From Saccharina japonica (taxonomy: Eukaryota > Sar > Phaeophyceae > Laminariales > Laminariaceae), in the NCBI GenBank assembly GCA_008828725.1, contig MEHQ01001881.1, positions 537,240-601,239 of the forward strand: a stretch of DNA of 64,000 nt. The letters run 5' to 3'. The notes beneath the pieces were generated by a model. The model was not told where the DNA came from, made no database searches, and saw nothing but the letters and a program-made list of their open reading frames with translations. The position numbers were made by a program, and so were the translations under genes. This document shows positions 13,016-26,605 of the stretch, piece by piece (position 1 is the first letter of the stretch; each line of letters starts with the position of its first letter).

Positions 13016-16000
13016 CTACACTTTTGAAGGTGAAGGCATTTTTGAAGGAACTGGCGAGTCGCCATCCCCGCCATCTGACGAGTAGCACAAAGATCCGCCG
13101 GCGTTGGGAGAAGACACGACCGGTGGGGTTTCATCCGCGCGCTGCTGTGTACCCTGAAAGCTCGATGTGCCCGACGTCGCAGATGTCGCCGATGGGCCCG
13201 ATGGGCCTCGCATGGGCAGTGCGCCCGCCCAGACGATTGGCGGCCGCCATCGAGCCTTTCCCCTGAAAATCTGCAGGCCCGGGTATGCCGTTAACATTTC
13301 TGTGCTGCACTGCTCAAAGTTGTCCTGGTGTCATGCAGAGGTGATAAACAGCGGTATCACACAGCAGTGTACGACGGGAGGCGATCGGGGAAGGCGGGGG
13401 GTGTGGTTTGGAGGGCGTCTCTCGGGTCTGTATGTCTTCGCAGGCTACGTTGTCAACGCTGTCAACGCTCATAATCATATTTGACCCTAAGACAGATACT
13501 ATATATACCCTGTGCGTGTTTGGTAGAACAATGGTCCGAGCTAATTAACTGGTTGAACAATGGCTCGAATCTCAGTAAGATCGCTGATGCCCGTACTACC
13601 CACCTGTATGGCCTTGAGCATCTCCACCCTTGCTTCCTCGAAAATATCGATCTTGATAACATCCGAGTTCAGCACCCGCTCGCGGCACTCCTCGCTTATA
13701 TGCACCTGATTATCACGGGCAACACACATGCGTGTAGAAGACGCGGCGGCCGAGCAGCGACAAACTCGTTTCGTTCAAGCTTCACCCAAGCGCACAGCGT
13801 GGAACGATCGTAATTGCGAGACGAAAGGCAAGTTCAACGAAAGTTCCCCCCATCCCTGCGGTCACGTACTTACACCAGTAAATGGCACACCCTCAGCTCT
13901 ACTTAAAAGCAGGCACGCGCCCGCCTCCACTAAACCTTCGTAACACCTACACCGTCCAGGCCGGCCATCAAGCAAGCTCAACGCTTATATCGTGCAATCC
14001 GTAGCGTTCAGAGGCTGCGGCTACGGAGCCATAGAGAGGCCATAGAAAGACATACGCAGGGGGGCGACAACGAGGAAAATCGAACCCGCATCGCGGTCGG
14101 CAGGAAGACAGCAACATATCGAGGAGATAAACGACCTATTTTTCTCCTTGTCGTATACACAAACACACAAATGACGCGCACACACCACCGACCCTTCGGC
14201 CTTGAAAGGCTATCTGTCACAGGGACGAGTGCACAGAGCATGCCCGTGAACCGTAAATATCAGCACGTTACGCAGGCCTCACCTGAAAAGGAGACCCTTC
14301 CCTGATGTATCCGTCTATTATCTCCATCGTGAGGGCCTGTCGCTCAAAGTAACCCTCCATGCTGTCGCGCTCCAGCACCAAGCCATAGAACCTCATCAGC
14401 TCGGGAGGCATGCCTGTCTTGGCGTACGATTGGAACTCTTGTCTCAGCTCCTCGTCGGTGAACTTGTTTCCTAGGCTTTCGCGCACCTGAGCCGGCGTCG
14501 GCAGCCCATAGAAGCCGTGCGCGTAAACGTCGAGGTACTCCTGGCGATTCGGACGAGACGAGACAGCAGACAGCGGGGACGGTGCGCGGTTTGGAAAAGT
14601 TGACAGACTTATGCCACGATATAGAGGGAATTATGCCTGATTATTTGGTACCCTATACCAGTATGAATAAGGTGCGAGGTTTTATACCTGAAACGAAACA
14701 CCGACTTTGAGAAATACCCAATGACCAATCAGCGTGTATAGAGCGAACGAGCCTATTTGCAATCCCATTTTTGATCACAGGGTGGGATTGCACATGTACT
14801 GGGTACATAGGTTCTTACTAGAGGACCCCCGTCATCAACAACGTTTGGGTCCAAAGTATCCCCCCCACCGCACTGTACAGCACTATAGTGGCATGGCTCA
14901 AGGGTGGACGCGGAAAAAGACACTTTGTCGTCTACGACTTCATCAACAAGAGAGAACATTGGTTAGCAGACTCGAGACGTTGTGGCCTGATCATGTGATG
15001 CATACGACTAGTGTTGCCGAGGGCACAGCACTACGCACAGAGCCACGCACACCGTGTACACCCGCGAACTATTGACGATGTTGTGCGTCCGCCTTGGCGT
15101 TTTTGTGTTCGGTATCGCGTTTCTCGTATAAATCAGGACGGTATCATCCCAATTGTTGGCAGATTACCGCATGGAGGAGTGTATTGCCGCCGAGGAACAC
15201 TATATACGTATGATATACCAGGTATATACGACGTCGCTCTTGAATTTCGTTCGTACTATGTAAAACGCCAAGTGCTGAATCGCCGAGCCTGTCCCAGCAG
15301 AGCGACCGCTACGTTGCAAGGCGCCACGATGAATGACACTAACCTCGTCCTTAATGATGAACGCCCACACAGACTGGTACACCGGTATCCAGAACAGGAT
15401 TCCTGTGATGAAGATGCTGAGCATGACCACCATACGGCGCCTAAGCGCTCCGTGCTCAGGGCCGGTGGCCCCGTCTATAGTGACCAGCAGCACCGGCGCG
15501 AGGATGATCGCCACGGCTACGCGTCGCACGTTTTTGTACTCGCTGAACTGGCGGCGCAGGTGGCCCATCCTGACCACAAGGTACAGCGCTAGTAGTACAA
15601 GGCCCAGACAATATACTCCGAGTATCGGAGTGATGATGAGGTAGTCTCTGGCACATTCCTGCATGACAGTTGTACCGCACGAGGTAGAAAGGTAAGTTGG
15701 AGGGCAGGTATTCTATATATGTAGCGAGGACACACACTACCGATGCGCACAGTACGCGCAACAGCCTTGATTGTATACCGCACACTGCAGCAAAAAAAAC
15801 TAAAGTAGGCCCAATCATGTTGTACATGAAGCTTCGCTTCTGCTATTTACGGTGCAGAGGTGGAATTAAGTGCCTTAGGAGTAGACCGTTTTAAACCCTA
15901 TACCGGCGCTTCAGAGGAAGTGCAGCACCACCTACCTCTGCGCTCAAGAAGAGCACGTGACGGCGATCGTGCTGGACAGCAAGACGATGAGACGACACTG

Positions 16001-19000
16001 CGACTCATGCAAGGAAGTAAACTACCGCACCACTATTTACCAAACCTCCTGTAACCCATGAATCATCCCCACCCACCAGAAACGAGATAATGATACGATT
16101 CGGCATTGGAAAATAAGCAAGGACACACCTGTGTGACCGGATTGAACTGCAGCACATCCGGTCGACATAAGTAGAACATGTTCGGCAGCAGAAAGGGCGC
16201 CATCATGAGCAGCAGTTGCCACTGTATAACAAGCCCGACAAAGAGGGACAGAGAGGAGGGGGAGGGGGGGGGAGGAGGGTGGGTAAGGGGGTAAGGCAAG
16301 AGTTTACTGTAGGAGTGCAGGAGTGTACTGGTATTAGTATTAATAGTTGCCCTTTAGGGCAGCACTGCCGTTGTGGGAGCAAAACACTTGAAATTAGAGG
16401 CCACACTTAGCTTTATATTGGAATTAGAGTGGACTAGAAAAAGGGTTATGCGAGTTCACACATCACGGTTGTTCCTTTGAACCGAGGATAAAAAAGCATA
16501 CGAAGCACCGGTTGAAAGGCCTATCATATACCAGCAGGTAAGGCGGGGCGTTACATATTTTATAGCTGCAGTAGTACTTAAATACGTCACGTTCATACGC
16601 GGAACGACACACGTTCTAGCATCTATCGTAGCATCGTCCATTTGATTGAAAAACGCGACCGACCGTAGTTGTGCACCATGCGCTACGAGCAAGCCGGATG
16701 CAACTACCCTGCGGGCATCCTGACAAGTGGTCACGTGTTGCTTGCTGTTGAGATAAGAGCAGTAAAAGGGGTGTTCCCATAGAGCAACGTCACCCGCACT
16801 ACCGCAGTATACGAATTCGAATGGACGGGTAAAATGTAGACTACGTACGAAGCCATTAATGGCGAGAGCGTGGCCGACGCCAGTGCAAGCACTGATTGTC
16901 AGAATATCGCTCCGAGCATTAATTTGTTTATTTGCTCCTTCTACGTACGTAGCGCTATCTTGTGAGAGTTTTCGAGTCGACTGTTACTACATAATACCGT
17001 ACACTACTGTAGTGTAATTAGGTGACAGGATTTGAGAACACAACCCGTCGGGTGAATGTACTCACTCGTACTGTATGTATGTTCAGTATGTTCAGTATGT
17101 TCAAGTTGATTTGCTCGACAACGGCAAACGCCGAGCGGTCCATGCATGCATCTATATAATATACAGTAGTATGATATGTATGGAAAGGTGGAAAGGTGTT
17201 GGCGAGATTTTTCCAAAGCCACCATTCTCGTTCTGTGTGCCCTGCCTGCCCCCCTTCCCTTCAGCCTCGTCTGGGAGAAAATCGGCTCGGAAATTCATCG
17301 CAGGGGGGGGGGGGTGTTATCTTATCATATATATGATATATCATCTTGATTACGGTATACTGGTATTACTGCATACGGTACGTAGGGAGTTAGGGCCTCT
17401 ATTGAGCATAGCGACAATGATACATCCATTCATTGGTTGACAGAAAAATGATTTGATCACCACAGCGATATCGTAGTGAAGTGCCCATGGGTCGTGTCAT
17501 GTACAGCAGTAGTGTCACGACTCATCACATGCTAACAAAGAGAGCGCTTGGCAACCCAAATTCAAAGGTGCCATAAGGTGCCATGGGGCAGTCCCAGTAA
17601 AGCTCCGTTATAATACTTACCGCAGTAGTACTACTGTAAGCACTCTGTTCATAAGTATCCTCTGGTAAAGGTCTACCTGGTATGTACCAATATAAACAGC
17701 GCACCCAGAGACCCAGGAATGGTTACGGCGCTACTGTACTCGTACGGTACTACAGCAGTCTGGTACATATATACTGCTGTAGAGCACCGCGTAGTATAAT
17801 ATTAACAACTGTAAAAATAACGTCAGCAACAGATTCTACCGAGTTCGGCGGTAAATAACGACGGCAATCCTCGCGTATGTAAGTACATATTTAGTCGCAC
17901 ATAGAACGCAAAAAGTGCGCGAAAAGCTTGGGGCAACTTTCTCCGCACACGGTCGATGATGGGAAGGAGAAAAGCATTGTTGGCTGTCCTGCTTTCGTTG
18001 GCATCGCACAGGAGCATACACATCAAATACCGAGACCCAGCAAAACCGATTAATTTGATTTTTGATTCTGGTTCGTTGGATGCCAACATGCCAACGGCAG
18101 TCATTTCGGCGATTGCGGAGTGCTGGCTGCATCAAAAGATATATTTACATGCAGACCAGCAGCAGTGTAGCTCTACGAGTCAGTATAAAGTGTGAATAGG
18201 CCCTTCCTTGCTTGTCTGTTGCCTCGGGATCGTAGGGATTACTGGCCACCCAACAGGTCCCTCATACCAGGTACCAGGTATGTATGTATGGGCTATGCAG
18301 CGAGCTATGAGCGATGATACGACATAAAAAAAAAGGATTCCTTTTTTTAACGGTATACCGGAGTGTTCATGTATGTATATGATCGTACATAGCGCCTTTT
18401 TTCATAGATCCACGACTTGGGGGTTTCCACAGCAGTAAACAATCCAAAAAGAGCAGAAAGGGACACGAAGGTCGTACGCAGGCTGCTGAGCTGGAAACGT
18501 CAACTTCGCGAAACCCTTCCCATCCTTGTCCCATCTGTCCGGAAATGTAAGGACCGTTTGCGTATGAATATCTGTGATGTGTATGATATTAATATATCTA
18601 AACTACCCTTATATTTCCAGACAGAGTGCTATACGTACTCGTAGCCTAGCGGGTATTGTACCAGGTACAGTACGTACCTGACAGCAGTATACGAGTAAGT
18701 ACCTGGTATACAGGTACCAAGTACAGCAGTATACCTGGCTAATGGGCTACGACCCTCCAAAAACTTGAGGGGGGGTCATAGCCCATACTCGTATAGGTAC
18801 CTGGTATATGATATTATAGCCTACTCCCGGACTCTACTGCTATGTAGACACGTACTCGTACGAAGTGCAGTATAGTAGTCCGTCATTGCTACGTACGCAT
18901 CGTGTAATATCTGAAAATAATATCTGAAAAAAACAACGAGTACGGCAGAGTACGGTACAAGTGAAGTACAGCTCTCCCAGGCTCTCCCTATACAAGCGAA

Positions 19001-20350
19001 GCCATTTTCACGGAAGAGCATCGCCACCCACCAACTTGACGGGAATAAAACATACCAGTACCAGGTAACTGGTACCTGCTGGTACTACTGGTAAGCGAGT
19101 ATGCATAGGGTATACTCAAACCCATGCCACGGGAAATAAAGCAGGGTGATATTGGTACATACCTCGGTTTGCCACATGTTGCGGTCGTGCCTAACCAAAC
19201 GCTTCCAGTTTCGGTACACCCTCAGGAAGGCTGCGTTGCATAGCAGGCCCATGCTACACCATGAGAAAAATATCTCTATGTCGCAATGCGACCAGAAGGT
19301 ATGCTCCTTTCGCCTGTACACCCCAAAGGAAGTTATCACCGTGATCGACCAGCAGGCCCCGGCTAGCCCTGTAGCACAGGCTAGGGTCACATTTTTCACG
19401 ACATCTGCCAGGCAACACCAGCAAGCATATTGTGGGGAGCATCAAGCACGAAGCCGTGAAAGTTAAAGATCGAAGGGGCCAGCGGGCCAGCCGCTGTACT
19501 GATACTTTGTAACCGTCATCCCAAGAGACGAACGCTGCCCGCTTGAGACTTTCGCGTTTTGAGATCGGTGGTACCTGTAGCGCAACGAGTGATGGTGAGT
19601 GATGAGTCCGGGCAAGCCTCGGATAAATGGGCACAGCAGCGCACAACAAACAGGCGAAAGCTATCCTGTAGGCAACCTATATGAATCGTTGTTAGGTTTA
19701 CCTGGTACTACTGGTAGGTCTTTGGCATGTCTTGTCGAAGGTCAACAGCAGTCAGCAGCAAGTAATAAAAATGGGTAAAAATAGTGCCGAAATTACTGCA
19801 CATAACGTTCCATACATAATTGTACTCATAAAAGCTCGAATATATACCTGGTGCACAACAGGAGTTGAGTCTGGTACCAGGTATGCCCCGTACCGGCCTG
19901 GGACATGAGCGTCGCTGCCGAGAGCGTGCATGGTTTCGCCCACACGCAGGCTGATACCAGCGTAGCGTGGAATAGTCCCCTACCAACAACGTGGATAATG
20001 TGGCGGCGGCCGGACTACAAGTCTCTTCTGCTTCGCTGGTACATACTGCTGCTGCTGCTCTGTGCATACTCGTGTATTGATGACAAGAGGTCAAAGGTCG
20101 CAGAAGAAATGTATCTCCACGAACAATGGCGCAATTTCGCAATTTCAGGAAGGTCGAAAGGTCCGACTGAAGCTATGGCCAACATAATCGCCGTCGACTT
20201 ACAGGGAGGCCAGTTGGCGGCCCAGGCAATATGGAGCACTGCCAACAGGATCAGCAGCTGGTGTATCCCGGACAATGCCACGATCATGTTGTCTCCCAAA
20301 CAGGTAGGCTCCCAGACCACACCACCAGCATCGTCCTCTCCAGGTCTCAT
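13016..20350 (-). CDS. Seven-transmembrane receptor with C-terminal RGS domain
   Basis: Seven exons, read high to low: 20350-20203, 19404-19163, 16221-16129, 15658-15344, 14540-14283, 13705-13604, 13270-13016. All junctions are GT-AG, phases agree, and the sum is 1413 nt (470 aa plus stop). The chosen ATG at 20350 has an in-frame TAA just upstream. Seven hydrophobic helices lie near residues 22-45, 55-77, 91-112, 131-150, 167-190, 206-223 and 236-262. Residues about 292-386 look like an RGS box: a helix with PPELMRFYGLV, then EIIDGYIREGSPFQ and FEEARVEMLKAI. The last exon is a Pro/Ser/Thr-rich tail. The 7TM-RGS order is that of plant RGS1, which accelerates GTP hydrolysis by a G-alpha subunit at the plasma membrane; that role is inferred here. 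The 2.9-kb intron 2 could hide a further exon, though phase and helix count do not require one. The gene is divergent from ALG3. Confidence 0.82.
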
Positions 20351-20629
20351 CAGCAAGTTTTAAAACTTACAGTCCCGGGCGCCTGCACTTTTTGTCCGTT
20401 GTCGCCTGCTGGTCCGGAAGAGAGGGGTCACGCAGCTTCCAAGCAGAGATGCCGCACCGCTCAGGGACCACCAGCCGAGAGCAGCGCGTTGAGTGGATGC
20501 GGAAGCGGTTAGCTCTCGCCACGCTGGTGGTTTTGGGTTGCCGTGGCACACAATCGAATGATCACAATCATCAAAGAAATAGATCCATCCAAAAGTGTCA
20601 GATCCATAAAAGGGAGTTCCATAAAAAAG
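20351..20629. promoter_or_regulatory. Shared intergenic gap of divergent 7TM-RGS and ALG3 genes
   Basis: The start codons face away from each other across about 280 bp (at most 348 bp if the downstream ALG3 ATG at 20699 is used). Both promoters must lie here or within the 5' leaders. I recognise no TATA box or other defined element. Bidirectional control is inferred from layout only. Confidence 0.5.
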
Positions 20630-23600
20630 ATGGGCTGTGTGCGATGTTCTGTCCGCCATCCGGTGCCTGCATCACTTGTTCTGCGTGCTTTGTGTTCTAT
20701 GTACGACACCGTGAAGCGGTTGGTGCGAGTAGTAACAAGCACCCCTTCCCGGAGCGATCTGAGAGGAGACAATGGGCTAGTTTCTTTGGCGCTTGCCGGC
20801 GTTGTGCTTGGCGAGGTCGTCTTGTGCGGAGTTATCATCACACTCATCGCATGTAAGAGACTTTCAGTATGCTCGTCTATGTAGACTGTCATCTACAGCA
20901 CTTCCACAGCAGGTACAAGGCTGAGGCTATTACCCTTATTCGCACGAGTACATACAGCAGATGCGAGCTCTACTACTGCTGTCTACTGTCGTTTCTGTAG
21001 GGTGTTACCTGTTGTTGTTGCAAGCCCAATCTAGCGAAGGGTACCAACGCCACATACCAACTAGGACTGCACTCCCCCTCGCCTTGTGGGGACAAAACAC
21101 TTGGAAATAGAGTCAGATTTTAGGTGCAGTACTATTAAATAATACCCCCAGGACATCCCTGTCCATGCCGCAAATCGCCACAACTATGAATAGGCTATTA
21201 CTCGTACTGGCTGTCTGCTGTTTGATTGCCACCACTACGATTTACGATTCCAATGTGAACCTCTACCGCCGCTGTTTAGACCTGCCTCGTGCGGTTGATT
21301 GAGGCATTCATGTGTTTTGCCGTATTATTTTACGCACGTATGTACTGGCACGTATCATGTACCATGTACAGCAGCACACACATCAGCAGCAGCCTGCACT
21401 ACGTCCAGATTACCGACCGTACACCGTACATTGCCGGCCCTCTCACAAGACAGCCCTACGAAGAAATTCAGCTATACGAGTAGATGTATGGGGAAATAAG
21501 AAATTTGGGAGCGATTATACTGAAGTTGGTGTGAAACGCACCCTTTTCTCAAGTAAGAAAGTCACTTACCTGGTACATACGTACCTGGTACGTCATACAT
21601 ATGTGTATACGTACTGCAGTACTGGTATGCCTGTGCCAGTAGAATATCCCGGTTTCCTACAGTATTACAGCCGTACAGGCCCACCAATAAGAAATAAGAA
21701 ATAAGCTATTAATAATAAGAACTAAGGCTCACTTTTGGGGGGGCGCTAATAAAATTATTAAGAAAATGTGCTCAATGGCCAGCGCTTCACTAAATCTACC
21801 TGGTACGAGTACTGCTGTATATCATACTACGGTGGGTACCCCGCTATAAGGCAGGCATGGGACAAGGTAGTCAGTACAAAGGGAAATACAGGTTTTCAAT
21901 AAGATGGCCAGGGGTTGTCCAAGAAACGGTTATTTTCAGTACCGGACGAAGCATGACAAGCATGATAGTAGATCTTTCTAAGGTAGCGCTATTTAGGCAC
22001 TCTGATTGGCTAAGGGTATGTTTTACGCGGCTCAATCAACTTGGAGTCTTTCCCAGCCACGGCATCCCGAGTCACCCTGCTATTAGAGTCTTTCCAAGCT
22101 CAGCATTCACGCCGGCCGAGTCAACCTAGAGTCTTACCAAGCACAGCATCCCAGCACTGACCACTGGCATAGGGTTCGGGTTAGGGTTACGGTTAGGGTT
22201 CGGGTCGGAGGGTCGGCTTCAGGCGCCAAGCACAAAACCCCTGTAAATATCTACTATCAAGGTTCGTCCACCCCTCGGCATTTTTACTCCCTATCCCCGG
22301 GTTTCGCCGTCAAGGCACGTACGTCAAGGCAATTGCCTCGACGCCGTCGGTCAAGGGGTGAAAGTGCCTTCTCCTGACTCCTGACATATTTATGTATATA
22401 CCAGCTGTTGTATACCAGGTACGACAATACGACCTTGTTAGTTTTCTCGTTTTCTCGGCCGTTCGTAACTGTAACGTAACCTTGGCACTGTCCTGCTGCT
22501 GCTGCTCTATTCGTATGAACTGCCACTACACCGAAAAGACACGGAGATCGACTGGATAGCCTACATGCAAGAAGTCAAGGGTTTCCTGGATGGAGAGAGG
22601 GACTACTATAACCTCCGGGGCGATACGGGACCGCTCGTGTACCCGGCGGGGTTTGTGTACGTCTACTCGGTGAGGGCCGAGACAGCAGTGCTGCGGTACC
22701 AGTATTTGGTGTAACATTTGTTGTTGTAACTTGGACCGGATAAGTCAGTTTTCGCTCTCTATGTGTGCCTGGTACAAGACAAACCAGTTGTCGCTCCCTA
22801 CGAGTACTACTGCGTACACGAATTCGAATACGTATTGCACTACGTATGATGATGTAGCGTGCGGTCTTGAGGTTGATAGTTGGACGACGCGAAGAACGAC
22901 CGTCTTGCGTTGCTTCAAGTCAGTACCCGGTGATACACTACTATACCAGGTACCAGGTATCATGGCTTAGGGCTGTGATCTGGTTGGCTCCAAGTCGCCG
23001 GTGCCAATTGCCTGACTATTGGGTTTCCTTGTTTGTAGGAAGGCTTGATTGCTTTCGTTAAATCTTCTGTGTGCAAAATGTAACCAAATAGCTAGGGCTG
23101 GATCCTGGTCCAGTTTGTACTGCGCTGCAGGTACTACTGTTGTGCTTGCGTACTACTACGTACATTGGACAAGATTGCCAGCGTTTTGACTGTGCGCACT
23201 CCCCACAATATATCCTTATAGTGTAACGAAAACCCATCATTATAGCGCGACGCCGAGAGAGGGTACGCAAAACTGAAGAGAGGGGCGAGAAGGAGGGAGG
23301 GAGGGAGGGAGGGAGGCCGTAAGCACAACGGACGAAGCCACCTCAACCACTGATGGCTTGGACTCTGTGAATCCCTCCTGTACCATCGTGAAATTCGTCC
23401 GCTTTCTCTCACTCTTCCCTAGTCAACCTGCTACCCAACCAACCGCCTTTGAAACATGGCCCAAAATCAACGTATTTTTTTGCTGTAGCGAAGCGAAATC
23501 GCATAAAAATGTGTTAACGACAGGGCGCCTTCAGCGGGACCCCCCGGGGGCGCCTCCGGCGCCCCCCCCTCACCAGCCGGGAGTGGAGTAGGGATCACGG

Positions 23601-26600
23601 CTCCGCCGCGAGCAGTTTCTGCTTCACCGAACAGTCCACTGTTCGAGTCTACTCGTAGTGTACTGCTTGCTGACGCAATTTCGTCCGCCAACAAATAGCT
23701 AAAAACCGTGAAGTCTACCCAACTCCCAGCCTTAATGGGGGTATTCCACTATTGCACTCCAATACGTTACTGGTATTTTACGCTCACGTTCACACTCCGA
23801 ACCTCGTGATACGTGTACATCCTTGTGCGTAATACATACGCTGCAGCATCTAAAACCGAAACCCCGTGAACAAGCGTCCAGCTTACGCCTGCGCTTTTGG
23901 ATTTTTCATAACGTTTACCCCGATTCCTGCTGCAGTTGCTCTACTGGTTGACGGACAGCGGTAAGGATATCGCCACCGCCCAGTACGTGTTCATGGGCGT
24001 GTATGTGTCTATGATGATGCTGGTGCTGTCTATCTACCGCCGTGCTGGCAGCAGGACGATGCCTCTCTGGTCCATGCTTCTCGTTTGTGCATCCCGAAGG
24101 TAGGCTCCTCGCGAAGGCAGGCCTAGCTTTAAGATGAAGTCCTCTCGTTCAGCAACCAGAGCGAATAGTAGCTTTCTCGGCGCGAACCACTACTACTGCA
24201 CGCAGTGGATTCCGACCGAGACAACATCCAGACTTGTGACCTGCACGGTTACAGAGGGATGCGGATCCGAAAAAAAAAAGGTTGTCGATCAAGCCGTGAT
24301 AAACCTGCCGTTCCTGTTCAGGTTGAAAATGCTGGTACATGAGAGCTGAAACGCTCCCCCATGATCCCATGATGTGCAGAACTCGCCTGACAAGCCTTTT
24401 GAACACGCCCTGAATTACTCGATGCCCCGTTTTATTACTGACTTGTCTGCGACAGAGTTCACTCGATCTTCGTGCTGCGGCTGTTCAACGACGGGGTGGC
24501 CATGTGGTTCCTGTACGCTGCGGTTTACCTGTTTCTCTTGAACAGGTGCTTTGCGTGCACTTATTGTCGTAACCAAAAATCCGGACGATTTTATTTCGCG
24601 CGCAACTGTAAATACTCAACATACGAAGTATGTCAAGTGTGTTAAGAAGCAGCTTGGTGCTGCCGTTTCAGAAGTCGCCACAAAGTAATCTATTGTTAAC
24701 ATTAGTGTATACGATCGTAAGTTTTCCTGCTTCATGTTGCGGTTCAGGTGGCGTTTGGGCTGCGTGAGCTTCAGCCTGGCGGTGGGTGTGAAGATGAACA
24801 TTCTCCTCTTCGCTCCTGGGTTGTTTCTTCTCCTGCTACAAGCGAACGGCATCGCTGGCACGGCAATATGCTTGTCCATCTGTGCCGGAGTGCAGGTAGG
24901 GGTGGAGGCACCATGGTATCATGACACCATGATACGGTACTGCTTCTGGAGGCGTTGCATTGTCGCAGCTTGCTAACGGAGCGATTGACCTGTTTTTGAA
25001 TACCACTTTTGCAAGTTAGTGTAGAGGTTGCGTCAAACATCGCACCGTTTGTGTGTCTGAGGTACGATAACTTGTTGTAATTGTGTTCTTAATCAATGTT
25101 TTAACATCGTCGTTGCCAATGAGCGAATCTCTGTTTCTCAATCTCGGTCCCCTTCTCTTGTGTGCGCTGTAGCTGCTTCTGGGCGCGCCGTTTTTACTGC
25201 AACACCCGGTGGCATACGTTGCCCGATCGTTCGAGCTCGGCCGGGTGTTCAAGTTTGAATGGACGGTCAACTTTAAGTTTTTGGGCGAGGATGCCTTCGT
25301 CAGCCCGGTTCTGTCGGTGATTCTGCTGGCCCTGACCGCCGTAACCCTGGTACTCTTCGCCGCTAAGTGGTTACGATCGGTCGGAACAGCTGGAGCAACT
25401 GATGCTGGCTGTGGGGATGCCGCCGGGAAGGGGTGGTGTGTGGATACGGACAAGCAAACAGGATTGGAGGAGTCTCGCCCCGGTGGCGGAGGCCGCCAGC
25501 TCCTCCCGCAGTACGTCGTCAAGACACTCTTCATGTCAAATTTTATCGGCGTTGTCTTTTGCCGCAGCTTGCACTATCAGGTGCGTACGGAGTCGACTTC
25601 TGTTGCGATTGGAGCTTTGCGCTAGAAGGACCCTGCTCGAGTGTACTGGTACCCCGCTCTAGTATTTCGGAGCAGACAATTTTCGGGTTGTTACTGTGTG
25701 TTGCCATGTGCAGACGACAGCTTGCGCTTCGCGTCCTCGGCTAAACAAGTAGATTGGCGTAATTCCATGGATCTTCGACTTGACGTTGCGACTGGTACTA
25801 CCGTCAGCGGGAAATATCGTTTTTCGTACTGTATGGGCGATGTTCTGCCCAGTCGAATATGCCACGCATATCGAGTAGACTTATTTTGGTCGCCCGTGCC
25901 GCTTTCACGAACGTCGCCACCTTCTCTTTTGTGTCTCTCTTGATGCGCAGTTCTACTCGTGGTACTTCCACACTCTCCCGTTTCTCTTGTGGCAAACGAA
26001 TTACCCGATCGCTGTTCGCCTGGCCATGCTGGTGGGCGTGGAGTTCGGTTTCAACGTGTTTCCTGCGACTCCCGTGTCTTCTGCGGTGCTTCAGGTGGGG
26101 CCGCTCTAGCACAAGTATAGAGATACGCCTCAGAGCTAACCCAGTTGCATTTCTGGCATTGCTAGTCCAGGAATGAAACCAGCCCATTCGTACTGTGTAC
26201 GCCGCTCACTCCAATTTCGAATATCGAGGATGCTCATGTATGCATGTGCTGTTGGAACTTTTTGAGAGGGTGTTGCGTGTTGACCCACTGTGCATGGTTA
26301 AGGAGCTGGGGTGAAATGTAGAATGTCCGTTATTTTGCGGCATAGTCTCTTCGACGAACGCTGCACGTCCTACATTCTTTCGTGTACAGGATGGTGTGAG
26401 TTTGGTCGGCTTGGGAATAAGAGTACCGCAGATTGCAAACACATACGTTTACCTTTGTACGCTCTCTGCTGCTACGTCTGTTGCTGTTTCTGGTACATGG
26501 CCGCAGGCTTGCCACGTGTTGCTCCTTGCAGCTCTGTGGATCGCGCCAGTTGTGAAGGACAGACGAGCTGCGACAGTCACTAGTACCCAGGCAAAGGACC

Positions 26601-26605
26601 AATGA
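20630..26605 (+). CDS. ALG3: Dol-P-Man:Man5GlcNAc2-PP-Dol alpha-1,3-mannosyltransferase
   Basis: Eight exons: 20630-20852, 22539-22669, 23936-24099, 24456-24545, 24748-24895, 25173-25580, 25951-26094, 26507-26605. All junctions are GT-AG with agreeing phase, giving about 468 aa. ALG3 (family GT58) is an ER membrane enzyme that adds the first luminal mannose to the dolichol-linked oligosaccharide, using dolichol-P-mannose. Family signatures are clear: YTEIDW then [51 protein letters not shown]-like [16 protein letters not shown], and [10 protein letters not shown]. Many hydrophobic helices agree with a polytopic protein. The exon 1/2 join rebuilds the tyrosine of YTEIDW (T + AC). The start is uncertain: in-frame ATGs lie at 20558, 20630 and 20699; 20630 has the best context (A at -3, G at +4), while 20699 would give 445 aa, near the usual length. 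Confidence 0.95.
22163..22206 (+). repeat. Interstitial telomere-like tract
   Basis: Degenerate TTAGGG-type repeats inside ALG3 intron 1 (ATAGGGTTCGGGTTAGGG, then further GGGTTACGGTTAGGG words). Only part of it is perfect TTAGGG. Confidence 0.7.

Noticed and set aside
19405..19649. Upstream extension of the second 7TM exon
   Set aside because: A different frame would be needed; the acceptor before 19404 joins the 20203 donor in phase and gives a sensible helix order.
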